Notes: generated by a model from the letters alone, not told the origin. A DNA stretch of 64,000 nt from Aegilops tauschii subsp. strangulata (GCF_002575655.3 NC_053041.3:304205554-304269553), one strand, 5' to 3'; shown: positions 33,701-45,049, counted from the stretch's first letter. Made by a program: numbers and translations.

Positions 33701-34560
33701 AGTGTTGTGTCAATTTTTGTGTTTTTTTCGGGGTTCGTTTGGACATTTTTATGCATTAACTGAGTTTTCAATGCATGTATGTGCATAATTGAAATTTGGG
33801 CTACATGCACATGCTCCAGTGCATATAACTTGGTTGAAAATTCAAATCTGTGTCCTTGGGTGCGTACTTAGGTCCCATGCAAAAAATGGGAATGAATTTC
33901 AAACACCAGGGCACCGTTGATTGCCGGCAAAACATTGAGACACCTGGTTTTTAAATTCTAGTAAATCCAAAACTCGTTTGAACTACATGAAACTTGGCAT
34001 GCTATCATGGAGCGGCATCAACATGCTGTGGTAAATTTTTTATCCCATTTGGGGCAGGTTTGGGTATATGCTTCTCACAAACCAGAGCTTCTCACAATGA
34101 GCATGATGGTTTCGGTAGGGAACGTCCCACCTTTGGGGACGAAACGATATCCATTGCCTCTTATTGCTTTCAAAAATTTTCTTATGTCAACATAGAACAA
34201 CATGAGTGTTTTGTGAATTTTTGTGATTTTTCGGGGTTCGTTTTGACATTTTATGCATTAACTGAGTTTTCAATGTATTTATGTGCATAATTCAAATTTG
34301 AACTACATGCACATTCTCCGGTGCATATAAATTGGTTAAAAAATCAAATTTGTGTCCTTGGGTGCATGCTTAGGTCCCATGCAAGAAATGGGAATGAATT
34401 TCAAACACCAGGGCACCGTTGATTGCCTGCAAAACATTGAGATACCTGGTTTTTAAATTCTAGTAAATCCAAAACTCGTCTGAAATTCATGAATTTGGCA
34501 TGCTATCATGGAATGGAACCCGACATGCTGCGGTATTTTTCGTGTCCAGTTTGAGAGAAG
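30715..34560. repeat. Satellite-like tandem array, ~502-bp unit, about 7.7 copies
   Basis: The anchor ATGAAACTTGGCATGCTATC (with variants) occurs at 30973, 31475, 31975, 32476, 32980, 33483, 33987 and 34489, giving steps of 500-504 bp. Units are mostly well conserved; the first is the most diverged and the last ends near 34560. ORFs of 60-120 codons repeat on both strands simply because the unit repeats. Confidence 0.9.
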
Positions 34561-34659
34561 GAGCACTCGAATAATGACAGCCAACAAAGGCATTTCGAAA
34601 AAATAGCTGCCACTTTAATATCTCAAACGTTTGTATAATTCAAACCGTGTGCGTTCTGT

Positions 34660-34930
34660 TAACCATTCACGTGGCGCCACGTGTCTTGGTTTTAATGGCT
34701 GTAGGAGGTGCCGTGCGGACAACTGCTTGACCTTGACTGAACGGGAGGCATGCGAGCGCAGTCCAGTGCGCAGGCTGACCGAGAGGCATGCAAGCTATCC
34801 TCGAATGCGCAGGCTCACCGGGAAGCGTGCGAGCTGTACGCTGCGCAGGCTCACTCGGAAGCGAGCCCTTTGACTTCCATGGCTGCCTGCCTTCCTCTCC
34901 GTGCGCGCGCCCCCTCAGCGGCATGGGACG
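34660..34930. repeat. GC-rich block with ~37-bp internal repeats, paralogous to 55480-55700
   Basis: GGGAGGCATGCGAGCGCAG-type units recur three times and end with GCGAGCCCTTTGAC. The same layout lies at 55530-55660. The block follows a satellite unit in both places. Upstream GTGGCGCCACGTGTC resembles promoter DNA, but no coding frame follows here. Confidence 0.5.
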
Positions 34931-35500
34931 CCGCTATCTAACGCTACCTCTCAGCGCCGCCAGCTGCCGTCCTCCCGCGCCCCGCCCGTCGATCCTGGGA
35001 CGACATGATGCAAAGTGAGAGCGGGATTTGTGCATCTCTTCTACGCAAATGGTTCTTTTGGATGACCTATGTGCAACCACTTACAAAAAATTTGGTAAGA
35101 TTTGCATCTGTCATATTGGGTATGTTGCCATTTGTCAAACTGGAAGATTGACATTTGTTGATCTAGTAACATTGCCATTTGTCAACCTTGTAACACTGCG
35201 ATTTGTGAAAATATGAAGCTAAAAATCACTAGCAGTATCTAATTTTTGCAACTAAAATTCAGTAATTAAGCATAGCTTTCATTCATAGATTAAGCAGTCG
35301 TTCTTAATTTATACAAACAGTTCAACTCAATAGTTGAACCGACCAAACTTTTCCACAATTGTTGCCAACCACGTACTGAAATAGCTAGTTCAACTATATA
35401 TACTAGCTAATTTTAAGTATGTTTTACAGTTCCACCACATCTATAGTCAGATGAACTGAACAAAATAGCCCCTAAATACTACTACTACTACTGCGGAGGG
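34931..35500. other. No gene seen; AT-rich with CTA microsatellite
   Basis: AT-rich sequence with repeated ATTTGTCAACCTTGTAAC-like phrases near 35110-35215 and a short (CTA)n run near 35477. No ORF with family features. Confidence 0.4.
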
Positions 35501-35542
35501 GCATTGTACTACTTCCGACTGCCTCTCCTATGCCGAGCGCGC

Positions 35543-36286
35543 TCAGTAAGAGGCGGAGGAGGAGGACCCTACCGACGAGCTGGGCAACCGCAATACGGTG
35601 CCTGCCGCTGTTGCAGCTTCAGCGACGCTCACCTCGGACACCCTCTGCCGCTCCAGACGACCCCTCTTGAAGCGGTGGTTCTCCTCATAGATCTTCCAAT
35701 TCCTCGCCTCTGAGGAGGCGTGTGCCGCGGCCACGGTGGCGGTAAGGCTCTTTGCATGCTCGACGAGGCGCTCCTCCTCCTCCTGCAGGAACTCGGTGTA
35801 GCGCGCAAGGTCGCTGACGCACGTGCGAGCATCCACCTCCGCCTCCCGCCTTCGGGTGGCGGTGGCGGAGCGGGTGATGACCCCGACGGTCGACAGTGGG
35901 CTATCGGCCACGGCGGCCGACGATGGGGTGGCGGCCACGACCACCACCTCTCGCCTTCGGGCCGCGGTGGCGGAGCGGGTGATGGCCACGGTGGCTGGTA
36001 GTGGGGTGGCGGCCACGACGGCCACGTCCCGCCTTCGAGCCGCGGCGGCGGAGCGGGTGTTGGCCCTGGCTTTCGACGGTGTTGTGGTGGCAACGGCGGC
36101 CCGCAATAGCTGCCGACAGGCACTGGCGGCGGAGCATGTGGTGGGTGCTCCACGCACACCCAACAGGGACACCACGCGCACTACACTACGCCGGGGACTG
36201 CGCCGCCGCTGCAGTGTAGCCTCACAGCTGGTGCTGTCCTCTGATGACGGTGGGGTGGCTGAGCGACAACGACGGACCGGTGCCAT
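35543..36286 (-). CDS. Ala/Arg-rich repeat protein with C-terminal coiled coil, carried in the CACTA element
   Basis: 247 codons from an ATG at 36286. Residues about 75-150 contain three repeats of a TRSATAARRREVVVVAAT-like unit. A coiled coil follows (LARYTEFLQEEEERLVEHAK), then WKIYEENHRFKRGRLERQR and a Ser-rich end. A TATA box lies 81-88 bp upstream and the leader is CT-rich, so this looks like a real transcription unit. The opposite-strand ORFs are shadows. I do not recognise a function. The lysine- and arginine-rich repeats suggest nucleic-acid or nuclear association, which is inference. Confidence 0.45.
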   Translation of the reverse strand: MAPVRRCRSATPPSSEDSTSCEATLQRRRSPRRSVVRVVSLLGVRGAPTTCSAASACRQLLRAAVATTTPSKARANTRSAAAARRRDVAVVAATPLPATVAITRSATAARRREVVVVAATPSSAAVADSPLSTVGVITRSATATRRREAEVDARTCVSDLARYTEFLQEEEERLVEHAKSLTATVAAAHASSEARNWKIYEENHRFKRGRLERQRVSEVSVAEAATAAGTVLRLPSSSVGSSSSASY

Positions 36287-36366
36287 TGGCGATTGTGGGA
36301 GAAGCAGACGAGATAAGCTACAGGGAGGGAGGGAAAATGCGACGCAGGACTCGCCGGCCGTGAGGG

Positions 36367-36374
36367 TTTTTATA
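36367..36374 (-). promoter_or_regulatory. TATA box of the repeat-protein gene
   Basis: The minus strand reads GCTATAAAAACCC, with the ATG at 36286. Confidence 0.5.
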
Positions 36375-36379
36375 GCAGG

Positions 36380-37269
36380 CCGGTAAGCATTGGGATTTTG
36401 GGGGATTTAACCAAGTCGGGCGGGAAGCTTGCGCGGAAACCTGTGAGGTTGCGCGGGAATGGGCTCACAGACGATTCATTGGCGCCACCATTTGGCCAAA
36501 AGAACGCCCCTGCGCGGTGCGCAAGCTTGCGCTGTAAGCCGTCTGCGGTAGCAGGGTGACAAGACGTGCGAGAGGAGGACGAAAGGCCACATACACATAC
36601 GGTTAATAAAAAAATGTTTACCATTTAATTACCTACTATACCCCATCCTGGTTTATATGTATGATTTTACTAATAAAATATGAATGCATGTCGCCAAAGA
36701 TTATATAGTTGGATTCGTATTTTAACATAGTTACCAATTATATAATTTTTATAATATGCATTAACATTTTTTTAGTTAATTTTGAGGACAAAGTATCGCA
36801 CAGAATATAAAGGGGACTATAGACTAGACGGAGGTGGTAGCACACGGCCGCTCTCTACGCAGCGACGCAACTGTCGGCCGGCTTGTAGGCGACCATTTCC
36901 TGCGTGTTCAACTGCTCTATGCGTGTGGTTGCTTGCGGTTCAGGCGGCTGGGGCACGCTCTGCTCGCGTCCCGCCGCGCGCGCTCTGCTCTCGCGTCCCT
37001 CCGGGTGCTCTGCCCTCGTCCCTCCACGCGCGCTGCCAGTGTTTGGGGCCGGCGCACGATCACGCACATTCGTGTGCATGCGGTTGCGCCGGGCGCGACA
37101 TGATGATGCACTTACCCGCTGCAAAAACTGCCATGCGGACGCGCAGAGAATCCAAAGGCCGCCCGACCCCCATTTATCCCTGTGGCCATTTACCTTATAT
37201 CTCTCACGCCACATGACACAATAAGCACACCCACGACGAGACATACAGAGAGGACATCCAGCGGTTCCA
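36380..37269. promoter_or_regulatory. Intergenic region between divergent genes
   Basis: Holds the upstream DNA of both the minus-strand repeat gene and the plus-strand exonuclease. Centre is AT-rich (36600-36800). Possible plus-strand TATA boxes are TATAAAGG near 36806 and TTATATCT near 37194; the latter is about 75 bp from the ATG. 36840-37150 is GC-rich without a supported gene. Confidence 0.35.
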
Positions 37270-38013
37270 ATGGCGCTCCCCGTGGCTCCAATGGTGCTCG
37301 CAGCGGCCGACGAAGACAACGGCAGGCAGTTCACCACACATCACGTAGTGGACACCCGTGTGAGGGGGAAGGCCCTCTCGGTGGTGTACACGAACGACTC
37401 GGTCTCGATGGAGAGCTTCATCCAAACTATGGAGCAGTTCCTTGCCGAGGACAAGTACCGAGTGGTCGGCTTCGACCTCGAGTACACCATCGGTTGTGCC
37501 GGGCACGATCAGAAGGTTGCCGTCGCCCAGTTGTGCGTGCGACATGACGTCCTCGTCTACCACTACCACCTTGCCACAAGGCCTTGCGAGCGTTTCTCCA
37601 GGTTTATCAACAACTCCGATTACAGTTTCTCTACGGTGGACACCACCAACGGTCTAAAAACGCTCAAGGTTTCGGACTTGAAATGCCCGAATCTTGTCAA
37701 CATCCAGCACCACTACAAGGTCTGGGGCAGCGACATAAACAAACTGAACTCCCTGGTTGACCTCGCCTCGGCCATCATCAATCCCTACTACATGAAGATG
37801 AAAAATGAGAGCAACAAGGACAAGAGCGCCTGGCACAGTGTGTGGCATGAGAGACTGGATGAACAACATGTCAAGTACGCGGCCATGGACGCGTACACAA
37901 GCTACGAGATGTACATGCGGATCGTTGACATGAGTAATTGTCTTCTTCCTGCCCCAGACGAGGGATCGAGCCATAGAGCAGTGGCGGGAGCGTCACAAGA
38001 AGTAGATGACTAG
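37270..38013 (+). CDS. 3'-5' exonuclease domain protein (RNase D/WRN-type, DEDDy), probably catalytically impaired
   Basis: Single exon, 247 codons. ExoI is VGFDLEYTIG with D69 and E71. The ExoII region reads STVDTTNGLKTL; aligned to the WRN-type VGIEGDQWKL, the catalytic Asp corresponds to Gly128, so one of four metal-binding acids appears lost. ExoIII is KYAAMDAYTSYEMY with Y203 and D207. Grass genomes carry many such genes of 200-250 residues. The gene sits 570 bp from the right terminus of a CACTA element, suggesting capture and spread by it. N-terminal residues 1-20 are Ala-rich and not conserved. The substrate (DNA or RNA ends) is unknown. Confidence 0.7.
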   Translation: MALPVAPMVLAAADEDNGRQFTTHHVVDTRVRGKALSVVYTNDSVSMESFIQTMEQFLAEDKYRVVGFDLEYTIGCAGHDQKVAVAQLCVRHDVLVYHYHLATRPCERFSRFINNSDYSFSTVDTTNGLKTLKVSDLKCPNLVNIQHHYKVWGSDINKLNSLVDLASAIINPYYMKMKNESNKDKSAWHSVWHERLDEQHVKYAAMDAYTSYEMYMRIVDMSNCLLPAPDEGSSHRAVAGASQEVDD

Positions 38014-38584
38014 ACGATCATTTCTCCTACTTTAGAATGCATGCAATTGTTTATTGAGGTGTGTGTGAATGATCTGTATAGTCACTTATGTAATTGGATG
38101 TTTATTTCAGTTATATATATATATATACACACACACATGTTATTCTACTGTAGACAGAGCAAATCACATGGCTTATTAGCAGCAATCGTCTCTGTTATTA
38201 TTGGTCTTCGCACACATTTCTGATTATGGACCTGTTTGCCGCGTATCACACACATCTTGTTCAGTTGAACTATTTCCATTGTGTTGCCTAATCACACACA
38301 GTTCATCTTAGTGAACCGTATGTTGTATATCGCAGACGCCTTCATCTGGTTGCCCATTTCTTTTATTCCTCCTCATCCCAAATAGTTAATTGAATTGAAC
38401 CGTATGCCCTGCATCGGACACGCAACTAAAATCTGAGCCGTGTTTGATGCATCCCTCATCGCAAACGTTTTGCACCTTTTCTGATGGGTTTTTTTACACC
38501 ACCATTTGTGATTATGGCATCGCACACAGTTTCGTCGAAGGGTCTCTGATCATAGTGTTGCGTTTGGACCATCCTGTAGTAGTG
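38014..38584 (+). mobile_element. Right subterminal region and terminus of the CACTA element
   Basis: It ends ATCCTGTAGTAGTG, the complement of CACTACTACAG, followed by TTA as a possible 3-bp target copy. Upstream are repeated GAACCGTATG, CATCGCACACAG and ATCACACACAGTTCA motifs. An (AT)n(AC)n tract lies near 38110. The left terminus is not in view, so the call rests on one end. Confidence 0.6.
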
Positions 38585-39592
38585 TTAAACTATGCTAGTA
38601 TGGTGGCGCACTATTTTATTGATGAAGATAAGCATAGCGACTCCATTATAACTTAGTATTTAGCCAGGGGACTCGTGAGATTATTACATTACCTGCAGCT
38701 TCTTTGTTCGATCTTTACTCAGGCAGGTACACTATTATGCTCGATGACATTTATGCATATTAGAGCCTAACACAATCCCCATTACCTGAGCCAACACTCC
38801 TGAGCTATATCAAGAGCCTATTTATCAGTGGGAGCCACATGAGATCTCCAACGAGTGGAACCCTTAGGACCCTCCGCAGTATCCAGGAGAGGGCTACTTC
38901 GATCCATGGCCATAGACCAACTTAGGGCAAAAGCCTAAGCTTGGGGGAGTACATATTCCCACTGACATTACATTCATGTTCAAACACTCATTTCACTTGT
39001 CGGTGTTCATCCTTTTTCATTGTATAATCCACGTTAGTTTTATTTTGCTTTCTTCTTGTGTGTTTGAAAAACTCTGATAAAATCCAGAAATATGTCTTGC
39101 TTCTTTTTAGTTTTTCTTTCCAGTTTAAAGTAGTTGTAGTATTAAAAGAAAACCCAAAAAGATTTCTCGTTCTTCTTTTGTTTGTTGGGAGCTTTCCCGT
39201 ATAAATAATTTTTGTCATTTTTATTTTTCCTTTGTTTCACTTTCCTCAAGAGAACAACAAAAACTCCAAAAATATTTCAATGTGTTTCTCTCAAATTCTT
39301 TTCTGTGGGTCGCAAGGAGAGGACCACGATGAAAATGTTGAGTGGGTCTTATATGCATTATTATTGATCTAACAAAGAGCCCATATTACCTTGTCTTCTC
39401 CTTTGAATAAATGTGTGGGTGCACCAGGAACGGAGTCCCTAGTACTCCTGACTTGTGCACGGACGGTTGCAGTCCCCCCTTCCCCAGCAAGGTACCTTGG
39501 CAAGAGATAAAAGCAAGCTAGGGGAACCACTCTTTGTGAGATCAAGGAGAGCATTAAGAAGATCAAGCTGGGAGGAAATCACCTCAGGGAAG
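38585..39592 (+). mobile_element. Remnant of an Athila/Sabrina-like Gypsy element
   Basis: A decayed plus-strand frame with PELYQEPIYQWEPHE and EGYFDPWP blocks runs into GCCTAAGCTTGGGGGAGT, the polyprotein end and spacer start typical of Athila-type elements in Triticeae. What follows to 39592 is AT-rich non-coding spacer. No LTR is seen. Confidence 0.4.
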
Positions 39593-40558
39593 TGATGTAG
39601 GGCGGAACCCTAGGTGGCCGATCTTTCACGAAAGGAGCGGATCCCTACGAAGAACGTGATGAACACGAGGGGAAACACGAGGGAAACAGGAGAGAAATCA
39701 CTCAACCAACAAGAATAGATCACACATGCGCTAGATCGATGAACACAAAGGTAAGATACAAGATCCATATCCAACAAAGGACGATACAAGAGGTAACCGG
39801 TTCTTCTCCGTAAGGAGTTCTTGATGGGGGTCTTCTCCGTGAGGAGGTCTTGAATCCAAGGTGGATCTTCTCCGAAGAGGGGCCGTGGTCTCTCTCGTGG
39901 AGTAGATCCGTAATGGATGAGCAAAGCTCTATCTCTAAATGAGCTAATCCTTTGCTAACCCTAAAACATAGGTGGAGGGGGAGTATATATAGTCCAAGGG
40001 GCGAAGGGGTACATGGGCTTTTGGCCCGGATACACTGCACGCAGGCAGGAGGGGCCGGATGTCCGGGCGACGGGCCGGATGTCCAGGCTTTCCCGAGAAG
40101 CCGGATGTCCGGGCGCTGGGCCGGATGTCCGGGCTGGCGAGATCCAGATTCTGGACGTTCCGTGATGGGCGCCGGATTTCCGGGCTGGTGCCGGATGTCC
40201 GGGCTTGCGGGAGGGGCCGAATGTCCAGGCCCTGTAGCACTTCAGTTGCTGGGCTATTGTTGTTGTTGACATCTATAGGGGCCGGATGTCCGGGCCAGGG
40301 CCGGATGTCCGGGACCTGTAGACTTTCTCCGGTTCCTCTCGTCGTGCTCCTTCATCCTTGTACTTGGGGACTTTTCCATCATTCCGAGCATCTCCGAGAG
40401 GGTCTCCTTGGTACCTAGGCATGTGTAGTGTCCTTGCATTAGGTAGCAACCATGTCTCACATGAATGGAAAGGAGATGCATTTAGGAGCGGGTTCACCTT
40501 AGGTCCATTGGCGTAGGCTCGAGTGTACATGGGGATGATCGTAGGATGCTCTGCATCA
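39593..40558 (-). repeat. 3' LTR of a Gypsy element with clustered CCGGATGTCCGG motifs
   Basis: 966 bp with TGATG...CATCA ends on the minus strand. The TATA box (TATATATA, 39984-39991) puts R/U5 to its left. Nine copies of CCGGATGTCCGG-like motifs lie in U3 at 40055, 40075, 40101, 40121, 40172, 40191, 40217, 40282 and 40301. The internal domain is to the right, so this is the 3' LTR. Confidence 0.7.
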
Positions 40559-40574
40559 TCTCCCCTCCCTTGGG
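40559..40574 (-). other. Polypurine tract of that Gypsy element
   Basis: The minus strand reads CCCAAGGGAGGGGAGA directly before the LTR start TGATGCAG. Confidence 0.6.
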
Positions 40575-43500
40575 AAAGATCCGACGTCGGATCGAAATCC
40601 TCATCACCATGGAAACGGTTGTCGTGGACGGACTTGTAATTGGACGGAGTGGAAGTCATGGCACAATCCAAGTACTCCAAGGTGTTTCCGGAGTGGTACA
40701 CATGCAAAAAGAGCAAACACAAACGACACTTGGAAATACAATGGTTAGCGCACATAAGGTGTCCATCATGTAAGAATGAGTCCGCGAGGCAAGGTTGTTC
40801 ATGACAAAGCACATGAAGCTTAGCAAGATGATATGGAATGATATGTAAAGCATTCATGGGAGCAAAAGCATTCATTGTGCACACAAATGTGTTGTGAATG
40901 TGATCAATGCAACCACGGTGCAAAATGATGTCATAGTGAGACGGTTTATCAATAGCATGAATATGGTAATTGATGCTCAATATGAATAAGTTATCATGCA
41001 ATTGATGGTAGGCAATATGATCATGATGTATGAATATGCCATCAAGAAAGATCACAACAAATTTGCTAAGAAAGTGCTCAAGCTCATATATCATGGATGA
41101 CATAGAAAGACAAGATGCACCAAGGCATAATGCAAGTCAATCCATGTATAAAGTGCAAACTTGTTATGGGAGTTGTTGTACCATGGCTCAATGTCGTGGT
41201 GGAAATGGTGGTCCGTTGGTGAATCCACTAAGTCCGAGCACTCCTCAACTTGAAGGTCCAAAGGGTCCATATCCAATGTCAGTCCTCCATCCAATATATG
41301 TATCATGTAGACAAGAAGAAGGAAACAACAATGAAAGTATGGCCCATCCAATATGCATATATGAGAATGGCTCAAAGGGAATGAGTTCACCTTTATGAGG
41401 ATGTCGAAAATGTTGGTGTTGCACATCATGTACGCCTTCACATGACCAATATGTCTCGCGATGGTACCGCCTTGTGAATTCCTCAAAATGAAAGAACATG
41501 ACAAACACTCGGAAAAACAAATGAGGTTAGTGCAAATGTAGCACCTATCATTCGAGTGGTAAGATACCCAACAAGTGTTCTCATCATTCTTATCATAAGA
41601 AAGGACAAGGTGTGACATGGTATGTGAGCATATGATGCAAATACAACCAAAGACAATAGGCTCAATCAACCAAGCATGCATCACAAGTGAAGTATCCAAG
41701 TCTCCAAGATCATTAAGCATATAGGCAACTATTGGAGGCAAGCGACAATAAACAAGATACATCATGAGAGAGGCATGAGCATATATGTCATCAACCCAAG
41801 AAAGCGAGTAATGGAACATGGGTGATGCAACCAAGCAAGTAATCATAGTGATCAAGTCAAGCAAGCTAGTAGTGCGAAGATGCAACGTACTAGAAGGAAT
41901 CATGGCAAGCATGTCATGTGTGCAAATAGTGGTCATGAATAATGCACAGGACATATCACAAGCATGAAAGCAAGATATGAGCAATATATCATCATTGTAT
42001 TGGCGAGAGGCCGTATGTAAATAGCAATGGGACATCATGACTCTCCCAACACAAGAATCAACAATAGCATGAGGCACATGATAAACATGGCAATAGCAAC
42101 AAGGATCTCCACCAAGCATGCAAATACACATAGAAGTGGCATAATGGTGTATCATGGGTCAATGCAAGCAAGGGTCACAATTGCATGGCAAAATCATAGA
42201 AAGAGGCATAACATGCAAAGTGAACACGGGAAAATGGACATAACGTAACAAGTGATATATATCCAAAATCCATGTGAGAGCCAAGTAAAAGGAATGCGCG
42301 AAGGGAATGGTGGGAAGGACAATCCACGGGATCCCAAGTCATCTTTGCTGTCAAGAGCTCATTTCGTCAACTCACGGGATTGTGAGGAAGACGAGTGTTC
42401 ATAAGTACCTACACAAAACTAAGACAAATGGAAAATTGTGTGTCCGTGGTAGATGTACACATCATCCATCATGATGCATACGTGCTTGTGTCGGTTAGCA
42501 CCAAATATCCAATGCTCAAATAAATGAGATGCGTGATATAGAAACATGTCATCCATCATGAGAGGTTTTTTATTATGTATAGCATAATGGAGACTCAAAT
42601 TGTGTCATGCATCACTAGTGATATCAAGAGCATTGTTATGAGTGGTATGCATATGGTGCAAGCAATTATGGGAATCATGCAAAGTATGGAATGCATCAAG
42701 ATCTCCTAATATGTATGAGGAAACTATGGGGGTCTCCTCATGAGCATTTGTAGAAACATCACATGGAGAACATTGACAACATCCAAAACAATGCATATTC
42801 GGAGCAATGTGATCATGGCATGGCATAGTAGATGAATTGCGTAAATCATGTAAAGGAATCATGGCAATATCATCACATGAAAAACAAAAGCCAATGACCA
42901 TCATTTCGTCATCTATGCCATAAGTGCAAATGGGATTTATCTTAATGGGGCATGCATAGTTACTATGTTGAGATTGAAATGAAGCAATATGGGAGATCTC
43001 ACTCATAGCATATGACAAGTTCAATGGATTGTCAAACATGACGTGACCAATAGAATTTTCACATGATATCCTATGGAACATAGCATCATAACTAGGCAAT
43101 TCAACATGCTCATCATCATATTCATCATAAATGGGTAAGTCATGACATGAAGAAGTCGCACTAGCATGAAGCATGGGAATAGGTGGATCAACATCATCCA
43201 AGCAATCATTGGTAAGATAGTCCACTAGTGGGACAAGAGAAGCACCATCACCTATGTTACCTTCGGAACATCGCTCATGTGTCGTAGGTGAGGTGGTGAA
43301 GAACAAGTCGTTCTCATCGTCATCTTGATGGAACCATGTGGGTGGTGCATCGTCGTCCACAATGGCCATCGTCGTCTCCAATTGAGGTATGGACTCGTCG
43401 AGGATAGGCATGTCATCATGTAGGAGACCTAGCACCAAAGAAGAAAACACACTACGAGTAGAGGTGAAGTCATTAGGAATCATAGTGGCCTCACATGCCA

Positions 43501-43835
43501 TGTCAACTACCTCACTCACTAAGTGTTGTGGCCCACTCACTCCCAATATGATGCTCTCACTCGTATGGTTGGTGGAGTCACTCAAATGGCTCTCAACCTC
43601 ACATAGGATGTGTGGCATGCTCTCAAGTGTGGGGCTAGTGGTGGTCACACTCATCCTCTCATAGGAAATGCTCTCAATTTCACATATGGTGGAGTCACTC
43701 ATGTCACTCATGTGGTGGTGGCTCTCCTCACATGGCAATTGGGTCATCTCATGATATGTGGGTGTCGGAGAGATGTTGGTGCAAATGTCTCCATGCTCAA
43801 ATCCTATCACTGCCTTGGTTGAAGGGATAGTCCCA
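40575..43835 (-). pseudogene. Spacer ORF region of the Gypsy element (CATG-rich)
   Basis: Three long minus-strand frames lie end to end: 43810-42605 (401 codons), 42155-41091 (354 codons) and 41103-40575. They are rich in His, Met, Cys, Ser and Asp, reflecting very frequent CATG and CATCAT words. The first contains DDDAPPTWFHQDDDENDLFF and ERCSEGNIGDGASLVPLVD, recalled from spacer ORFs of Triticeae Gypsy elements between pol and the 3' LTR. No enzymatic motif is seen. Homology fades near 43835, where the element is truncated. Confidence 0.5.
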
Positions 43836-43849
43836 TGCTCAACCTTCTT

Positions 43850-44450
43850 GTCGCCGTCTTGTTGTTGGAGGCCTTGGTTGAAGGGAACGTTTTTTTCGCG
43901 AAATACGGTGGCCCGTCCTGTGGGTCCCAGCAGTCAGGGGGAAACGTTTTTTTCGCGAAATACTGGTGGCCCGTCCGGTGGGTCCCTGCTGTCAGGTGGA
44001 GGAATAATTATTTTCCGCGTAATAAGGAGGCACTTCCTTGCGGCTGCCGTGGACCCAACTGTGAGCCGCTCCACGTACAGTACTCTTCCGATGGAAGTCG
44101 GTCGTTGACCACATTGACCACGCCGCGCCGAGAGCACCATGGCGGTGGACGACGGCGAGGCCTAGGAAGGGGACGACGCGGAGCCGGGGAAGACGCGGCA
44201 GTGGAAGCCCGCGCGGAGAGGAGTACGAGGGTTCACCGGTTCGGCTGCGGTGTGAGGCTGCCGTCGCCGTAACAGGGGGTCTGGGTGAGTAGAGGGATGC
44301 CCTGGCCAGCGGTGGGAGTAGTAGGGGGCGCTGAGGCCTGCGCAGCAGCACAGCCGGCCACGGGAGGCGGGAGTAGGCGGTCCCGCCGGCGCTGCTTTAG
44401 CAGCTGGAGCAAGAAGATCAGAGATTGAAGAAACACGACGGTCGTTGGAT
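43850..44450. repeat. GC-rich block, copy 1 of a diverged duplicated pair
   Basis: Starts with two CGTTTTTTTCGCGAAATAC-type phrases, each followed by GTGGGTCCC and a TGTCAGG, then TTGACCACATTGACCACG and a GC-rich stretch ending GAAGAAACACGAC. The same order recurs at 45120-45460. Either strand has open frames, but they are Arg/Ala/Pro-rich and not assignable. It could be the 5' end of a duplicated gene or an uncatalogued repeat. Confidence 0.4.
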
Positions 44451-45049
44451 TGACATCCAACGGTTACGTCTACTAGAATCGTTTGTTGACGTATATAATA
44501 ACTAAAAAAATCTTGCATACGCGTCAACTAAATAGGCCCACAAGTCAGACCACTCCCCCTTTTTTTAGTAATTTATATATAGCTCATGGCAACTTCTGAT
44601 GCAATTTATTGCAGTCGTTTTTTTGGTTGGCCAGGGCCAATTTCGCATATTTCTGTGGGTTCCAAACTATTTTTTATTGCGAAATGTCGAGCCAGATTTA
44701 AAGTACTTTGAAGATATATTTAAATTAGGTTAATGCCCAGTGAAATAGGAATCTGAAAATGTGAAAAAATTCAGAAATTATAAAGTAATTGCCAATTTGT
44801 CATCTGTTTTTATATTTACAACCCATTTCATATTACTTTCATGATTTGCAGGCGTCTTGAAAGAGTTGCAGCCCATCAGGGCGTAGAAAAATAAGTAGGC
44901 CTGGATTGGGTATTCTTTAGAAAAAATAAGTTGGGCTCATTTTCACAAAGAAAAAATAGCTGGGCTGGTCACATGGTGAACATAAAATATAAGCCTGGGC
45001 TAGACGGGCCACAGCCCAGTTCAAACCCTGCTCCGTCGCAACAATACCA
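44451..45049. other. AT-rich spacer, no gene seen
   Basis: No ORF or repeat of note between the two GC-rich blocks. Confidence 0.5.

Noticed and set aside
30715..34290. Repeated plus-strand ORFs beginning MACYHGAAST and minus-strand ORFs ending HSHFLHGT
   Set aside because: They recur because the 502-bp unit recurs. Units differ by frame-breaking changes, so a repeat protein is not supported.
35629..36386. Other ORFs overlapping the repeat-protein gene on both strands
   Set aside because: Shadows produced by the GC-rich repeats. Only the 35543-36286 frame has a TATA box, leader and coiled coil.
39369..40040. Minus-strand ORFs across the 39.6-40.5 kb LTR
   Set aside because: They cross the LTR boundary and TATA region and have no conserved content.
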